Source: Serratia quinivorans (lineage in GTDB: Bacteria > Pseudomonadota > Gammaproteobacteria > Enterobacterales > Enterobacteriaceae). Taken from it: a stretch of 64,000 bases of DNA. The notes beneath the pieces were generated by a model that searched no databases, was not told the DNA's origin, and worked only from the letters and a program-made list of their open reading frames with translations. The position numbers and the translations under genes were made by a program. The stretch lies in the NCBI RefSeq assembly GCF_946227985.1, contig NZ_CAMKGL010000002.1:271266-335265 (forward strand), written 5' to 3'. Below are positions 16,832 through 27,855 of the stretch, piece by piece (positions within the stretch are counted from its first letter, which is position 1; every line of letters begins with the position of its first letter).

Positions 16832-17641
16832 ATGGATCTCAACAATAACGCCACCGTTTTTGCCCGTTTACACTGCCAACCCCACCCACTGCGCCTGCCC
16901 AATGCCTGGGACGCCGGTAGCGCATTGTTGATTGAAAGCCTTGGTGCGGAGGCGATCGCGACCACCAGCGCCGGTGTTGCCTGGTCACTTGGTTATCGTG
17001 ATGGGGATAAGCTACCGCTGGACCTGCATCTGGCGGCCACCGCGGCGATAGCCCGGGTGATTAAAGTGCCGCTCAGTGTTGATATTGAAGGCGGCTATGG
17101 CACGCAAGAAAGCAGTTTCGAAAATGTGGTTGCCCGCTTTATTGATGCCGGAGCGGTTGGCATCAATATTCAGGATGGCGCTGGTCCGCCGCAAATATTG
17201 TGCGAAAAAATTAGTCAGGCACGTAGCGTGGCAGATCACATGGGAGTCAGACTTTATATCAATGCTCGCACGGATGTTTATGCGCGCAATCTGGCTCCTG
17301 CCGCTTTACAAGTCAATGAGACGCTGGCGCGCGCCAAACTTTACCGTGACGCTGGGGCCGACGGCCTGTTTGTTTTGGGTCTGACGGATCCGGAGCAAAT
17401 CCGTGATATTGCCGACAACACGGATCTGCTACTGAATGTGATCGCCTGGCCCGGTCTCCTGCCGGCAGGCCAGCTTGCTGAACTTGGCGTTCGGCGGGTG
17501 AGTATCGGCTCATGGATCCCGCAAACGCTGTGGGCAAATACCGCCAAATTAGCCGCAGGTTTTTTGGCCGACGGCAACTCTGAGCCATTGTTTACAGATG
17601 CGGCAGCTTATGGGCATATCAACGGTTATTTTCCTGATTAA
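16832..17641 (+). CDS. Isocitrate lyase/PEP mutase superfamily protein
   Basis: 269 aa with GGGAGA upstream. Beta/alpha-barrel enzyme family of C-C or P-C bond lyases such as 2-methylisocitrate lyase, oxaloacetate hydrolase and PEP mutase. Visible are LPNAWDAGSALLIESLGAEAIATTSAG (substrate region), VDIEGGYG (metal-binding acidic residues, about residue 88), GINIQDG and INARTDVYAR. The Cys loop of true isocitrate lyases is not obvious, so substrate and reaction stay open. Probably controlled by the divergent LysR protein. Confidence 0.88.
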   Translation: MDLNNNATVFARLHCQPHPLRLPNAWDAGSALLIESLGAEAIATTSAGVAWSLGYRDGDKLPLDLHLAATAAIARVIKVPLSVDIEGGYGTQESSFENVVARFIDAGAVGINIQDGAGPPQILCEKISQARSVADHMGVRLYINARTDVYARNLAPAALQVNETLARAKLYRDAGADGLFVLGLTDPEQIRDIADNTDLLLNVIAWPGLLPAGQLAELGVRRVSIGSWIPQTLWANTAKLAAGFLADGNSEPLFTDAAAYGHINGYFPD

Positions 17642-17652
17642 CCCGTCTTTCT

Positions 17653-17678
17653 GTCGGATGGGGATGATCGCATCCGAC
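17653..17678 (+). terminator. Stem-loop after the PEP-mutase-family gene
   Basis: Perfect 8-bp stem GTCGGATG/CATCCGAC with a 10-nt loop, soon after the stop; only a weak A/T stretch follows, so terminator function is moderate at best. Confidence 0.45.
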
Positions 17679-17824
17679 TTATCCATAAAACACCGCGCTT
17701 GTCTCGCTTCTTCTGCCACCGCGCCGTTGCTCAAATTGTCACCAAAACTTCCCGCGATCTCTTATCCCCGTTATGGCATAATGCGCGCCAAATCACATTC
17801 CTAATGATATGAAGAGCGAGCGCT

Positions 17825-19417
17825 GTGTTAAGCACTAACAACATTACTATGCAGTTTGGCAGTAAGCCGCTGTTTGAAAACATCTCTGTAAAATTTGGTG
17901 GCGGTAACCGCTATGGTTTGATCGGGGCCAACGGCTGCGGCAAATCCACCTTTATGAAAATCCTGGGCGGCGATCTGGTACCGAGCGGCGGCAACGTATT
18001 CCTCGATCCGAACGAGCGTCTGGGTAAGCTGCGTCAGGATCAGTTCGCTTTTGAGCAATACAGCGTGCTGGACACCGTTATCATGGGCCACCATGAACTG
18101 TGGGCGGTGAAAGAAGAGCGTGACCGTATTTACGCCATGGCCGAAATGAGCGAAGAAGACGGCTATAAAGTAGCCGATCTGGAAGTGGCTTACGGCGAAA
18201 TGGACGGTTACACCGCCGAAGCGCGTGCCGGCGAGCTGCTGCTCGGTGTTGGCATCCCGGTCGAACAGCATTATGGCCCGATGAGCGAAATCGCGCCGGG
18301 TTTCAAACTGCGTGTGTTGCTGGCGCAGGCGCTGTTCTCCGATCCGGAAATCCTGTTGCTCGACGAACCAACCAACAACCTGGACATCGATACCATTCGC
18401 TGGTTGGAGCAGGTGCTGAACGAGCGTAACAGCACCATGGTTATCATTTCGCACGACCGCCACTTCCTGAACATGGTGTGTACTCACATGGCGGACCTGG
18501 ACTACGGCGAACTGCGCGTGTATCCGGGCAACTACGACGAATACATGACGGCGGCCACGCAATCGCGTGAACGTCTGATGGCGGACAACGCCAAGAAGAA
18601 GGCACAGATTAACGAACTGCAGTCGTTTGTCAGCCGCTTCAGCGCCAACGCCTCCAAATCCAAACAGGCGACTTCACGTGCCCGCCAGATAGACAAGATC
18701 CAACTGGAAGAAGTGAAGGCTTCAAGCCGTCAGAACCCGTTCATCCGTTTCGATCAGGACAAAAAACTGTTCCGTAACGCACTGGAAGTGGAAGCGCTGA
18801 CCAAAGGCTTCGACAACGGTCCACTGTTCAGCAAGCTTAACCTGATGGTTGAAGTGGGCGAGAAAGTGGCGGTGCTGGGCCCGAACGGTGTCGGTAAGTC
18901 TACCCTGCTGAAAACCCTGGTTGGCGATGCACAACCGGACAGCGGCAGCGTGAAATGGTCTGAAAACGCCAAGATTGGTTACTACGCGCAGGATCACGAA
19001 TACGAGTTCGATGACACCCTGACGGTATTCGACTGGATGAGCCAGTGGAAGCAGGAAAAAGACGACGAGCAGGCAGTTCGCAGCGTGCTGGGTCGTTTGC
19101 TGTTCAGCCAGGACGACATCAAGAAGAAAGTGAAGGTGCTGTCTGGTGGTGAGAAGGGCCGCATGCTGTTCGGCAAGCTGATGATGCAGCGTCCTAACAT
19201 CCTGATTATGGATGAACCCACCAACCACCTGGATATGGAATCCATCGAGTCGCTGAACATGGCGTTGGAAATGTACGAAGGCACCCTGATCTTCGTTTCC
19301 CACGACCGTGAGTTCGTAAGCTCGCTGGCAACCCGCGTACTGGAAATGACACCGACCAAGGTTGTCGACTTTACCGGCAACTACGAAGACTACCTGCGTA
19401 GCCAGGGTATCGTGTAA
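17825..19417 (+). CDS. ybiT: ABC-F ATPase YbiT (ribosome-associated translation factor family)
   Basis: 530 aa, GTG start (GTG TTA AGC), equal in length to E. coli YbiT. Soluble duplicated ABC ATPase of the ABC-F family, which acts on the ribosome and not in transport. First nucleotide-binding domain: Walker [10 protein letters not shown] (about residues 34-42) and [11 protein letters not shown]; second: GPNGVGKST (about 355-363), signature LSGGEKGR and MDEPTNHLD. Between them is the charged linker [20 protein letters not shown]. No membrane segments. Single gene with a good terminator. Confidence 0.96.
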   Translation: MLSTNNITMQFGSKPLFENISVKFGGGNRYGLIGANGCGKSTFMKILGGDLVPSGGNVFLDPNERLGKLRQDQFAFEQYSVLDTVIMGHHELWAVKEERDRIYAMAEMSEEDGYKVADLEVAYGEMDGYTAEARAGELLLGVGIPVEQHYGPMSEIAPGFKLRVLLAQALFSDPEILLLDEPTNNLDIDTIRWLEQVLNERNSTMVIISHDRHFLNMVCTHMADLDYGELRVYPGNYDEYMTAATQSRERLMADNAKKKAQINELQSFVSRFSANASKSKQATSRARQIDKIQLEEVKASSRQNPFIRFDQDKKLFRNALEVEALTKGFDNGPLFSKLNLMVEVGEKVAVLGPNGVGKSTLLKTLVGDAQPDSGSVKWSENAKIGYYAQDHEYEFDDTLTVFDWMSQWKQEKDDEQAVRSVLGRLLFSQDDIKKKVKVLSGGEKGRMLFGKLMMQRPNILIMDEPTNHLDMESIESLNMALEMYEGTLIFVSHDREFVSSLATRVLEMTPTKVVDFTGNYEDYLRSQGIV

Positions 19418-19428
19418 CTCTCCGGTAG

Positions 19429-19448
19429 GGGCGCTGCATGTTGCGCCC
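19429..19448. repeat. GGGCGC stem-loop between ybiT stop and terminator
   Basis: GGGCGC/GCGCCC with an 8-nt loop, preceded by TAG. A related hairpin starting TAGGGGCGC occurs on the minus strand near 47366-47388, so this may be a small interspersed palindrome family. Confidence 0.4.
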
Positions 19449-19463
19449 AGTGATAATCGAAGG

Positions 19464-19492
19464 GGCGGGAGCGAATATTCCCGCCTTTTTTG
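19464..19492 (+). terminator. Terminator of ybiT
   Basis: Perfect 7-bp stem GGCGGGA/TCCCGCC, 8-nt loop, then six T residues. Confidence 0.9.
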
Positions 19493-19498
19493 TGTCTG

Positions 19499-20254
19499 CT
19501 ATTCCCTGCCACACACTTCGCACAGAGGATCCTTCGGCAGCCTCATCTCACGGAACTGCATGGTCATGGCATCAAACATCAGCAATTTGCCGGTGAGCGG
19601 CTGGCCGTATTGCGTCAGCAGTTTGATGGCCTCGATAGCCTGCAGAGTGCCGATGGTGCCCACCAGCGGTGCCATCACACCTGCCTCGACGCAGGTCAGG
19701 GCGTTGTCGCCGAATAACCGGCTCAGGCAGCGGTAACAAGGTTCATCGACCTGGTAGGTGAATACGCTGAGTTGCCCTTCCATACGGATCGCCGCGCCGG
19801 ACACCAGCGGTTTGCGCTGCGCATGGCACAGGCGATTGAGCAGATCGCGGGTTGTCACGTTGTCGGTACAGTCCAGTACCAGATCGTTGGCGGCAATCTG
19901 TGCCGCCATCTGTTCATCGTCCAGCTGCCCGTCAACGGCATCAATATGGATATGCGGATTGATGGCGCTCAGTTCGATACGCGCCGAATCAACCTTCGCC
20001 ATGCCAATGCGCGCATCGTGGTGCAGGATCTGCCGTTGCAGGTTGGAGAGCGAAACGGTGTCGAAATCAACCAGCGTCAGATGACCCACCCCTGCCGAAG
20101 CCAAATAGGGCGCGGCGGCGCAACCCAAACCGCCCAGGCCAACAATCAGCACCCGTGCGGCTTTCAGCTTTTCCTGACCGTCGAAGTCGAAGCCGCGCAG
20201 GATAATCTGGCGGTTATAGCGCAGCGCTTCGGCATCGGTTAATTCCGGCAGCAT
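19499..20254 (-). CDS. moeB: Molybdopterin-synthase adenylyltransferase
   Basis: 251 aa. E1-like enzyme that adenylates the C-terminus of MoaD so that it can be thiocarboxylated for molybdopterin synthesis. ATP-binding loop VGLGGLGCAAAPYLASAGVG (about residues 38-57), catalytic Asp region CTDNVTTRDLLN, and two Zn-binding Cys pairs (CYRC and CEVC). It starts 2 bp after the moeA stop, so it is coupled to moeA as in E. coli. Confidence 0.96.
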   Translation of the reverse strand: MLPELTDAEALRYNRQIILRGFDFDGQEKLKAARVLIVGLGGLGCAAAPYLASAGVGHLTLVDFDTVSLSNLQRQILHHDARIGMAKVDSARIELSAINPHIHIDAVDGQLDDEQMAAQIAANDLVLDCTDNVTTRDLLNRLCHAQRKPLVSGAAIRMEGQLSVFTYQVDEPCYRCLSRLFGDNALTCVEAGVMAPLVGTIGTLQAIEAIKLLTQYGQPLTGKLLMFDAMTMQFREMRLPKDPLCEVCGRE

Positions 20255-20256
20255 GT

Positions 20257-21495
20257 TCAGCTCCTCAGTAGGGCGTTGAAGGGTTCAATTTCCACTTTTT
20301 CACCCATCGCCACAGAGCCGCGATCGCGCTCCAGTACGATAAAACAGTTACCCTGGCTGAACGAACTGAACACGTGCGAGCCCTGATGACCGGTGCTGCT
20401 GACTTCCAACTCGCCCTGGGCGTTACGGCTAAATACCCCGCGCTGGAAGTCGAGGCGGCCCGGCGCTTTCTTCAACGGTGTCAATGCGCGCGCTTGCAGA
20501 CGCGGTGGCAACTGCCAGTCGCTGTGACCGGCCAGTTTTGCCAGCAGCGGTTGCACCAGTTGGTAGAAGGTCAGGGCGGCAGAAACCGGGTTGCCCGGCA
20601 GGCCGCAGAACCAGGCGTGTTTCAGCTTGCCGAAGGCGAAAGGCTTACCCGGTTTGATTGCCAGTTTCCAGAAGCTGACTTCGCCCAGTTCATCCAGCAT
20701 CTGCTTGGTGTAGTCGGCTTCACCGACCGAAACGCCACCGCTGCTGATCACCACGTCGGCCTGACTGTCCGCCTGCTCGAAAGCGGCGCGCAGTGCTGCT
20801 TGATTGTCGCGGATAATGCCCAGATCGATCACCTCGCAGTCCAGCTGTTCCAGCATCAGGCGCACCGCAAAGCGATTGGTATCGTAGATTTGCCCTGCCT
20901 GTAACGGCTGGCCGACCGGTTGTAACTCGTCGCCGGTAGAAAACACCGCGACTTTCAGTTTGCGCATCACCTGGACTTCAGCGACGCCGAGCGAGGCCAG
21001 CAGCGGCAATTGCGCAGCACCCAGCCTGACGCCTGCGGGTAACACGCCTGCGCCCTGGCGAATATCTTCCCCTGCCAGACGAATATTTTGCCCGGCTTGT
21101 ACTTCGGCCGTAAAGCGCACGCCTGCATCACTCAGTTCGGCCTGTTCCTGCATGATCACCGCTTCGGTGCCTACCGGGACAGGGGCGCCGGTCATAATGC
21201 GTACGCAGGTCTTGGCCGGCCAGTCGCCATTAAACGGCGCACCGGCAAAGGCTTTGCCCGCCACCGGCAACGGCGCGTTGGCTTGCAAATCCGCCAGGCG
21301 CACGGCGTAACCGTCCATAGCCGAATTGGCGAATGGCGGCACATCAATCGGCGAAATGACCGGTGCGGCAGTAATGCGGCCTGCGGCGGCGGTCAGGGCA
21401 ATGGATTCGGTCTGCTGCAGGGGGGAGAGCTGGCTGAGCATCTTCTCCAGCGCCTGCTCCAGGGAAATGAGATCGGAAGTATGGCAATGATCCAT
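20257..21495 (-). CDS. moeA: Molybdopterin molybdenumtransferase
   Basis: 412 aa from the ATG at 21495 ([13 protein letters not shown] nine bases upstream); a frame to 21744 is open but unlike the family. Inserts molybdate into adenylated molybdopterin. Visible are the N-terminal substrate region [12 protein letters not shown] (about residues 50-62), the MoCF domain with FSTGDEL and [14 protein letters not shown], the catalytic-loop stretch KPGKPFAFG and GLPGNPVSA. Followed at once by moeB. Confidence 0.96.
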   Translation of the reverse strand: MDHCHTSDLISLEQALEKMLSQLSPLQQTESIALTAAAGRITAAPVISPIDVPPFANSAMDGYAVRLADLQANAPLPVAGKAFAGAPFNGDWPAKTCVRIMTGAPVPVGTEAVIMQEQAELSDAGVRFTAEVQAGQNIRLAGEDIRQGAGVLPAGVRLGAAQLPLLASLGVAEVQVMRKLKVAVFSTGDELQPVGQPLQAGQIYDTNRFAVRLMLEQLDCEVIDLGIIRDNQAALRAAFEQADSQADVVISSGGVSVGEADYTKQMLDELGEVSFWKLAIKPGKPFAFGKLKHAWFCGLPGNPVSAALTFYQLVQPLLAKLAGHSDWQLPPRLQARALTPLKKAPGRLDFQRGVFSRNAQGELEVSSTGHQGSHVFSSFSQGNCFIVLERDRGSVAMGEKVEIEPFNALLRS

Positions 21496-21589
21496 CGGGG
21501 GAACTCCGTAATCAGGGTGCGCGATAAATAGCGGCAATGTGGGGGTATTATGAAGGATGCTATGCTGATGTAAACAACAGGAGGCAGTG

Positions 21590-22126
21590 ATGCACAGACA
21601 GGTATTAGACTTTTGGTTTGATGAGATCGAACCGGCTTTGTGGTTCAAAAAGGATGATGATTTCGATCGCCTGCTGCATACGCGCTTTGGGCAGATCTGG
21701 CAGGCGGCCGCCGCTGGGGAGTTGGCACATTGGCGAGAAACCATTGAGGGGCGACTGGCGGAGGTGATTGTGCTCGATCAGTTCAGCCGCAACCTGTTCC
21801 GCGGCACGCCGCGTTCATTTGCCAGCGATTGCATGGCGCTGGTGTTGGCGCAAGAAGCGATCCGCAGCGGGCAGTGTGAACAGCTCAGCAAGGAACAACG
21901 GGGGTTTCTCTATTTGCCGTTTATGCACTCGGAATCGGCGCTGATCCATCAGCAGGCGCTGGCGTTATATACCGAGCTGGATAATGGCGACCAGTTGGAG
22001 TTTGAATTGCGGCATAAGGCCATTATTGACCGTTTTGGCCGCTACCCGCACCGTAATGCGATATTAGGTCGCGTCTCAACCCCGGAAGAAGAGGCATTTC
22101 TGTTACTGCCAGGCTCCGGGTTCTAA
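21590..22126 (+). CDS. DUF924-family protein
   Basis: 178 aa from the ATG at 21590 (AGGAGG five bases upstream; the GTG at 21587 is too close to it). All-helical, TPR-like family of unknown function common in Proteobacteria. Visible family features: [11 protein letters not shown] at the start, [19 protein letters not shown] in the middle, [10 protein letters not shown], and [14 protein letters not shown] near the end. It sits between moeA and iaaA, an insertion into the E. coli-like order. A role cannot be stated. Confidence 0.9.
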   Translation: MHRQVLDFWFDEIEPALWFKKDDDFDRLLHTRFGQIWQAAAAGELAHWRETIEGRLAEVIVLDQFSRNLFRGTPRSFASDCMALVLAQEAIRSGQCEQLSKEQRGFLYLPFMHSESALIHQQALALYTELDNGDQLEFELRHKAIIDRFGRYPHRNAILGRVSTPEEEAFLLLPGSGF

Positions 22127-22471
22127 ATATTATCATCTGCGTTCAGCCTGCTAAAAAGCAGCAGGTTGAACCTGTGAAAGTTAAATGTTCAGAGCTATCG
22201 GTTATTTTTCCGGATATTAGTTGTCTATCCACTCGCTGCTTTTACCAAAAATTCCAATCGTTATTTATGGCTTTTTTGTACTGTTCTAACTGTATGTTTT
22301 TATTCCATTAAGCTATTTCAATGTGCGAAATAATCTAAGCGAACTACGCTGAATGCTGAGCGTTGTCTTAATGCTTTACATAGAATGCAGGGCTAAATAT
22401 AGTCGGGAAAAGAAAAAATAAGTCATTACCCATCCGGGAACGGTGCGGGATTAACACAGGGTGTCAGGCAT
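22127..22471. other. AT-rich gap upstream of iaaA
   Basis: 345 bp with no gene. At its left end a 12-bp stem with one G-T pair (22141-22152 with 22160-22171) follows the DUF924 stop and may end that transcript, although no T-run follows. The rest is A/T-rich and should hold the iaaA-gsi promoter; I see no named site. Confidence 0.5.
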
Positions 22472-23416
22472 ATGAGCAAACCAGTGATTGCCATTCATGG
22501 CGGCGCGGGCGCAATTACCCGCTCGGCGCTGAGTGCGGAAAAGGAACAGGAGTATATCCAGGCGTTATCCGGCATTGTTGCCGCAGGTCAGCAGATCCTG
22601 GCCCAGGGCGGCAACGCATTGGATGCGGTGACCGAAGCCGTGCGCTTGCTGGAGGAGTGCCCGTTGTTTAATGCCGGCAAAGGCTCGGTGTTTACTCATC
22701 AGGGTACCCATGAGCTGGACGCCTGCGTGATGGATGGGCGCACCTGTGATGCCGGTGCGGTGGCGGGTGTTAGCCGGATACGTAACCCGATACTGGCCGC
22801 ACGCGCGGTGCTGGAAAATAGCCAGCATGTCCTGTTCGCCGGCGAGGGGGCGGAGAAGTTCGCCGCCGCCCATGGACTGGAAATGGTTACCCCCGATTTC
22901 TTCTTTACCCAACAACGTTTTGACCAGCTGCACCGCGCCCAGGCAGAGCAGGGGCGAGTATTGCTCGATCACGATGGCGCTGAGCCGATCGATCCCGACA
23001 GGAAGTTCGGCACCGTCGGCGCGGTGGCGCTGGATGCTTTGGGCAATTTGGCGGCGGCGACATCGACCGGTGGCATGACCAACAAACAGGCCGGTCGGGT
23101 GGGAGATACTCCGATCATCGGTGCCGGTTGTTATGCCAACAATGCCACCGTGGCGGTGTCCAGCACCGGTACCGGCGAGATATTCATGCGTGGCGTGTCG
23201 GCCTATGACGTTTCCGCGCTGATGGAATACGCCGGTCTCAGCCTGCAGCAGGCCAGCGACCGGGTGGTAATGGAAAAACTGCTGGCGATGGGTGGTAGCG
23301 GCGGCATGATTGCCATCGACAGCCAGGGCAACGTGGCGCTGCCGTTTAACAGCGAGGGGATGTACCGCGGTTTTGGTTATGTCGGCGATGCGCCGTCCGT
23401 AGGGATTTACCGCTAA
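22472..23416 (+). CDS. iaaA: Isoaspartyl peptidase / L-asparaginase (Ntn-hydrolase)
   Basis: 314 aa. Precursor of a plant-type asparaginase that cleaves itself into two subunits and removes beta-aspartyl residues from peptides. The autocleavage site is G180-T181 ([11 protein letters not shown]), making Thr181 the new N-terminal nucleophile. The oxyanion and substrate region [25 protein letters not shown] and [16 protein letters not shown] are typical. It heads the glutathione importer operon, as in E. coli, fitting a role in using breakdown products of peptides. Confidence 0.95.
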   Translation: MSKPVIAIHGGAGAITRSALSAEKEQEYIQALSGIVAAGQQILAQGGNALDAVTEAVRLLEECPLFNAGKGSVFTHQGTHELDACVMDGRTCDAGAVAGVSRIRNPILAARAVLENSQHVLFAGEGAEKFAAAHGLEMVTPDFFFTQQRFDQLHRAQAEQGRVLLDHDGAEPIDPDRKFGTVGAVALDALGNLAAATSTGGMTNKQAGRVGDTPIIGAGCYANNATVAVSSTGTGEIFMRGVSAYDVSALMEYAGLSLQQASDRVVMEKLLAMGGSGGMIAIDSQGNVALPFNSEGMYRGFGYVGDAPSVGIYR

Positions 23417-23435
23417 CCGATCGCCAGGAGGGTAC

Positions 23436-25313
23436 ATGACCGAGACCTTTATGCCGCCCACGGCCGAGTCGGGGTTGTGGCTACCGCCGCAGCGCATACT
23501 GTCGGTGCGCGATCTCAGCGTTCAGTTTCATCAACAGGGCGACACCCTGGATGCGGTACGTAACCTGTCATTTGATGTCGATCGCGGTGAAACGCTGGCG
23601 ATCGTCGGTGAATCCGGTTCGGGCAAGTCCGTCACCTCTCTGGCATTGATGCGGCTGGTTGAACAGGGCGGTGGCAACATCGTCAGCGGCACCATGCCAT
23701 TGCGTCGGCGAAACGGCGAGGTGCTCGATTTGGCTCGCGCACGTCAGGGCACGCTACGCAGGGTGCGCGGTGCCGATATGGCGATGATCTTTCAGGAGCC
23801 GATGACCTCGCTGAACCCGGTGTTTCCGGTGGGCGAACAGATTGCCGAATCCCTGAGGCTGCATCAGGCGATGGACCATCGGGCCGCCAAACTGGCCGCC
23901 TTGCAGATGCTCGATCTGGTGCGCATTCCTGAAGCCAAAGACGTGCTTAACCGCTATCCGCATCAGCTTTCCGGCGGCATGCGCCAGCGAGTGATGATCG
24001 CCATGGCGCTGTCTTGCAAACCGGCATTATTGATTGCCGACGAACCTACTACCGCATTGGACGTCACCATTCAGGCGCAAATCCTGCAGCTCATCCGCGT
24101 GCTGCAGCAGGAAATGCAGATGGGGGTGATTTTCATCACCCACGACATGGGGGTGGTCGCGGAAATTGCCGACCGGGTATTGGTGATGCGTCAAGGGGAA
24201 CGGGTGGAGCAGGGGCCAGTGCGCGAGCTGTTTGCCGCTCCACAACGGCCCTACACCCAGGCATTGCTGGCCGCGGTACCAAAACTCGGTTCGATGGCAA
24301 CCCAGGACTTTCCGGCCAAATTCCCGCTGCCGAACGGTGCGGACAATGGCGGGCCGCAGGACACCGTACCGCCCGGAGCGGCACCGATCCTGCGGGTGGA
24401 GAATTTGGTCACGCGCTTTGATCTGCGCAGCGGCATTCTCAACCGGGTTACCCGCCGGGTGCACGCGGTGGAAAACGTCAGTTTTGACCTCTACCCCGGT
24501 GAAACTTTGGGGCTGGTGGGGGAGTCCGGCTGCGGCAAGTCCACCACTGGCCGCTCCTTGCTGAAGCTGGTGGACAGCCAGCGCGGCACCATTACCTTTG
24601 ACGGCCGCCAGATTAATCAGTTGAAAGGCCCGGCATTGCAACACCTGCGGCGGGATATTCAGTTTATCTTCCAGGATCCTTACGCTTCGCTCGACCCGCG
24701 TCTGACCGTCGGTTTCTCAATTATGGAACCCTTGCTGGTGCATAACGTGGCGCGCGGCAAGGCGGCGCAAGAGCGGGTGGCCTGGCTGCTGGAGCGTGTC
24801 GGCCTGAAACCGGAACACGCACACCGCTACCCGCATGAGTTCTCCGGTGGACAGCGGCAGCGGATCTGCATTGCGCGCGCCCTGGCACTCAATCCTAAAG
24901 TGGTGATCGCCGACGAGTCGGTGTCGGCGCTCGACGTGTCGATTCAGGCGCAAATCGTCAATCTGCTGCTTGATTTACAGCGGGAGTTTGGCATTGCCTT
25001 TCTGTTTATTTCCCATGATATGGCGGTGGTGGAGCGCATCAGTCATCGCGTTGCGGTGATGTACCTCGGGCAGATTGTCGAAATTGGCCCGCGCCGCGCC
25101 GTGTTTGATAACCCGCAGCATGCCTACACCCGCAAGCTGATGGCGGCCGTGCCGGTGGCCGATCCGGCTCATGCGCGTAAACGCCAGCCGCTGCTGGTTG
25201 ATGAAATTCCCAGCCCGATCCGTGCGCTGGGCGATGAACCCGTTACCGCACCGCTGGTGCAGGTTGGCCCCGGGCACTTTGTTGCCCGTCATCCGATCGC
25301 CGGTGCCTTTTAA
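23436..25313 (+). CDS. gsiA: Glutathione ABC importer, ATP-binding protein
   Basis: 625 aa fused double ATPase. The first domain has Walker A GESGSGKS (about residues 64-71), signature [15 protein letters not shown] and DEPTTALD; the second has [11 protein letters not shown] (about 361-371), [15 protein letters not shown] and DESVSALD. It ends with the oligopeptide-transporter C-terminal motif. Starts 19 bp after iaaA with AGGAGG, second gene of iaaA-gsiABCD. It powers uptake of glutathione through GsiC and GsiD. Confidence 0.95.
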   Translation: MTETFMPPTAESGLWLPPQRILSVRDLSVQFHQQGDTLDAVRNLSFDVDRGETLAIVGESGSGKSVTSLALMRLVEQGGGNIVSGTMPLRRRNGEVLDLARARQGTLRRVRGADMAMIFQEPMTSLNPVFPVGEQIAESLRLHQAMDHRAAKLAALQMLDLVRIPEAKDVLNRYPHQLSGGMRQRVMIAMALSCKPALLIADEPTTALDVTIQAQILQLIRVLQQEMQMGVIFITHDMGVVAEIADRVLVMRQGERVEQGPVRELFAAPQRPYTQALLAAVPKLGSMATQDFPAKFPLPNGADNGGPQDTVPPGAAPILRVENLVTRFDLRSGILNRVTRRVHAVENVSFDLYPGETLGLVGESGCGKSTTGRSLLKLVDSQRGTITFDGRQINQLKGPALQHLRRDIQFIFQDPYASLDPRLTVGFSIMEPLLVHNVARGKAAQERVAWLLERVGLKPEHAHRYPHEFSGGQRQRICIARALALNPKVVIADESVSALDVSIQAQIVNLLLDLQREFGIAFLFISHDMAVVERISHRVAVMYLGQIVEIGPRRAVFDNPQHAYTRKLMAAVPVADPAHARKRQPLLVDEIPSPIRALGDEPVTAPLVQVGPGHFVARHPIAGAF

Positions 25314-25336
25314 TGACCTCAGGAGATGCAAGCACC

Positions 25337-26875
25337 ATGAAGCACACATTCAAACGTAAGGCATTGGCGGCCGTCGTGCTGTTGGCGGCAGTGGGCGCAG
25401 GCCCGGCCTGGGCGGCGAAAGATGCGGTGATCGCCGTCGCATCCAACTTCACCACGCTTGACCCCTATGATGCCAACGACACGCTGTCGCAGGCCGTGGC
25501 CAAATCTTTCTATCAGGGCCTGTTCGGTTTCGACAAGGACATGAAGCTGGTGAACGTGCTGGCAGACAGCTATGAGGTTAGCCCAGATGGCCTGACTTAC
25601 ACCGTCAAGCTGCATCCGGGGGTGAAATTCCATGACGGTACCGATTTTAACGCCGAAGCGGTGAAGGTGAACCTGGATCGCGCCAGCAATCCGGACAACC
25701 ACCTCAAGCGCTACAACCTGTTCAAGATGATCGATAAAACCGACGTGGTGGATGCCACTACGGTGAAAATTGTACTAAAGGCGCCATTCTCGGCGTTTAT
25801 CAACAATCTGGCGCACCCGGCGGCGGCGATCATTTCCCCGGCGGCGCTGAAACAGTACGGCAAAGAGATTGGTTTCCATCCTGTGGGTACCGGACCTTAT
25901 CAGTTTGTGACCTGGAACCAGACCGATTTTGTCAAGGTGAAGAAGTTTGACGGCTACTGGAAGCCAGGGCTACCGAAGCTCGACAGCATCACCTGGCGCC
26001 CGATCGTCGATAACAATACCCGTGCGGCGATGCTGCAGACCGGCGAGGCCACCTTTGCCTTCCCGATCCCCTATGAGCAGGCCAAGGTGCTGGAAGGCAA
26101 TGCCAAGCTTGATCTGGTGGCTGCGCCGTCGATTCTGCAACGCTATATCAGCCTGAATGTCACCCAGAAGCCGTTTGATAACCTGAAAGTACGTCAGGCG
26201 CTGAACTATGCCATCAACAAAGATGCGCTGATCAAGGTGGCGTTCTCCGGTTACGCGGTACCGGCAGAAGGCCCGGTGCCGCCGGCGATTGACTTCGCTA
26301 CGCGTTATAAGTCCTGGCCATACGATCCCGCCAAAGCGCGCGAATTGCTGAAAGAGGCCGGATATCCGAACGGTTTCACTACCACTTTATGGTCGTCCCA
26401 TAACCACAGTACTGCGCAGAAAGTGTTGCAGTTTGCCCAACAGCAGTTGGCGCAGGTTGGGGTGAAAGTGACGGTGACGGCGATGGATGCCGGTCAGCGT
26501 GCGGCACAGGTAGAAAGCGTTGGGGTGAAAGACACCGGCGTGCGTATGTTCTATACCGGCTGGTCCGCGTCGACCGGCGAGGCCGATTGGGCGTTGTCGC
26601 CGCTGTTCTCTACTCAGGCAGCACCTCCCAAGCAGTTCAACACCGCGTTCTACAGTAACCCGCAGGTGGACAAGGATCTGACCGGCGCGCTGGCGACCAC
26701 CGATCGCGCCGAAAAGCAGAAGTTGTACAAAGACGCGCAGGATCGTATCTGGGCCGATGCGCCGTGGATATTCCTGGCGACTGAACGCCTGCTGTCGGCC
26801 AATAACAAGCAGCTGAGCGGTTTCTATGTCATGCCGGATACCTCGTTCAACTTTGATAACGCTGACCTTAAATAA
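25337..26875 (+). CDS. gsiB: Glutathione ABC importer, periplasmic binding protein
   Basis: 512 aa from the ATG at 25337 ([10 protein letters not shown]) with AGGAGA upstream. The signal peptide ends near PAWA-AK (residue 26). SBP family 5: [30 protein letters not shown] at the start, then [29 protein letters not shown] and [16 protein letters not shown]. Third gene of the operon. The gap after it contains two stem-loops before gsiC, which may set the high SBP-to-permease ratio. Confidence 0.95.
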   Translation: MKHTFKRKALAAVVLLAAVGAGPAWAAKDAVIAVASNFTTLDPYDANDTLSQAVAKSFYQGLFGFDKDMKLVNVLADSYEVSPDGLTYTVKLHPGVKFHDGTDFNAEAVKVNLDRASNPDNHLKRYNLFKMIDKTDVVDATTVKIVLKAPFSAFINNLAHPAAAIISPAALKQYGKEIGFHPVGTGPYQFVTWNQTDFVKVKKFDGYWKPGLPKLDSITWRPIVDNNTRAAMLQTGEATFAFPIPYEQAKVLEGNAKLDLVAAPSILQRYISLNVTQKPFDNLKVRQALNYAINKDALIKVAFSGYAVPAEGPVPPAIDFATRYKSWPYDPAKARELLKEAGYPNGFTTTLWSSHNHSTAQKVLQFAQQQLAQVGVKVTVTAMDAGQRAAQVESVGVKDTGVRMFYTGWSASTGEADWALSPLFSTQAAPPKQFNTAFYSNPQVDKDLTGALATTDRAEKQKLYKDAQDRIWADAPWIFLATERLLSANNKQLSGFYVMPDTSFNFDNADLK

Positions 26876-26881
26876 GGCGCC

Positions 26882-26922
26882 AACCCCCGCTCTCTCTGAG
26901 GGCGGGGTGAGGGGATTCACCC
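26882..26922. repeat. Two stem-loops between gsiB and gsiC (CCCCTCACCCC repeat family)
   Basis: CCCCGC/GCGGGG (26885-26890, 26902-26907) and GGGTGA/TCACCC (26905-26910, 26917-26922) overlap, so they are mutually exclusive at their junction. The second hairpin puts GAGGGG, the probable gsiC ribosome site, partly in its stem and loop just before the ATG at 26926. The minus strand begins CCCCTCACCCCG, as does the palindrome at 49062-49105. Confidence 0.55.
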
Positions 26923-26925
26923 GAG

Positions 26926-27846
26926 ATGCTTAATTATTTTCTGAAACGGCTGCTGGGCCTGATCCCGACGCTGCTGATTGTCGCGGTGCTGGTGTTTCTG
27001 TTTGTCCATCTGCTGCCCGGCGATCCGGCACGGCTGGCAGCGGGGCCGGAGGCCGACGAGGCGGTGGTGCAACTGGTGCGTAAGGATCTGGGGCTCGACA
27101 AGCCGCTGCCGCAGCAGTTCGTACACTTTTTTGTCAATGCACTACAGGGGGATTTTGGCACCTCGATGGTCTCCAAACGGCCGGTAAGCGAAGAAATCAG
27201 CTCGCGCTTTCTGCCGACCCTGTGGTTGACGCTGACCAGTATGATATGGGCGACATGCTTCGGTATGGGCATCGGCATGCTGTCTGCCGTTTGGCGCAAC
27301 CGCTGGCCGGATCGTATTGGCATGGCGCTGGCGGTTTCCGGCATCTCATTCCCCGCGTTTGCGCTGGGCATGCTGCTGATGCAGGTGTTCTCGGTCAATC
27401 TGGGCTGGTTACCGACGGTGGGGGCCGACAGCTGGCGGCATTATATTTTGCCCTCCATCACGCTGGGGGCGGCGGTAGCGGCGGTGATGGCGCGTTTTAC
27501 CCGGGCCTCGTTCGTTGAGGTGCTGCAGGAAGACTATATGCGCACCGCGCGTGCCAAGGGCGTGCCGGAAACCCTGGTGGTGGTGAAGCATGGCCTGCGT
27601 AATGCGATGATCCCGGTGGTCACCATGATGGGGCTACAGTTCGGCTTTTTGCTCGGCGGCTCGATCGTGGTGGAAAAGGTCTTCAACTGGCCAGGGTTGG
27701 GCAGGTTGCTGGTCGACTCGGTGGAAATGCGCGACTATCCGGTGATCCAGGCCGAGGTTTTGCTGTTCTCGCTGGAGTTTATTCTGATTAACCTGTTGGT
27801 GGACCTGCTGTATGCGGCAATTAACCCGGCGATACGCTACAAATGA
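26926..27846 (+). CDS. gsiC: Glutathione ABC importer, permease GsiC
   Basis: 306 aa. Six membrane helices starting with [20 protein letters not shown], and the cytoplasmic EAA loop [14 protein letters not shown] that docks on the ATPase. Typical DppB-type N-terminal domain with the [17 protein letters not shown] motif. Partner of GsiD; starts 50 bp after gsiB. Confidence 0.95.
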   Translation: MLNYFLKRLLGLIPTLLIVAVLVFLFVHLLPGDPARLAAGPEADEAVVQLVRKDLGLDKPLPQQFVHFFVNALQGDFGTSMVSKRPVSEEISSRFLPTLWLTLTSMIWATCFGMGIGMLSAVWRNRWPDRIGMALAVSGISFPAFALGMLLMQVFSVNLGWLPTVGADSWRHYILPSITLGAAVAAVMARFTRASFVEVLQEDYMRTARAKGVPETLVVVKHGLRNAMIPVVTMMGLQFGFLLGGSIVVEKVFNWPGLGRLLVDSVEMRDYPVIQAEVLLFSLEFILINLLVDLLYAAINPAIRYK

Positions 27847-27855
27847 GGACGCTGG

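Noticed and set aside
20257-21744. Longer moeA start at 21744
   Set aside because: The extension is Cys/Ser-rich and overlaps the divergent DUF924 gene; the ATG at 21495 has a ribosome site and gives the usual length.
22565-23497. 310-codon open frame antisense to iaaA
   Set aside because: Shadow; spans the iaaA-gsiA junction without its own signals.
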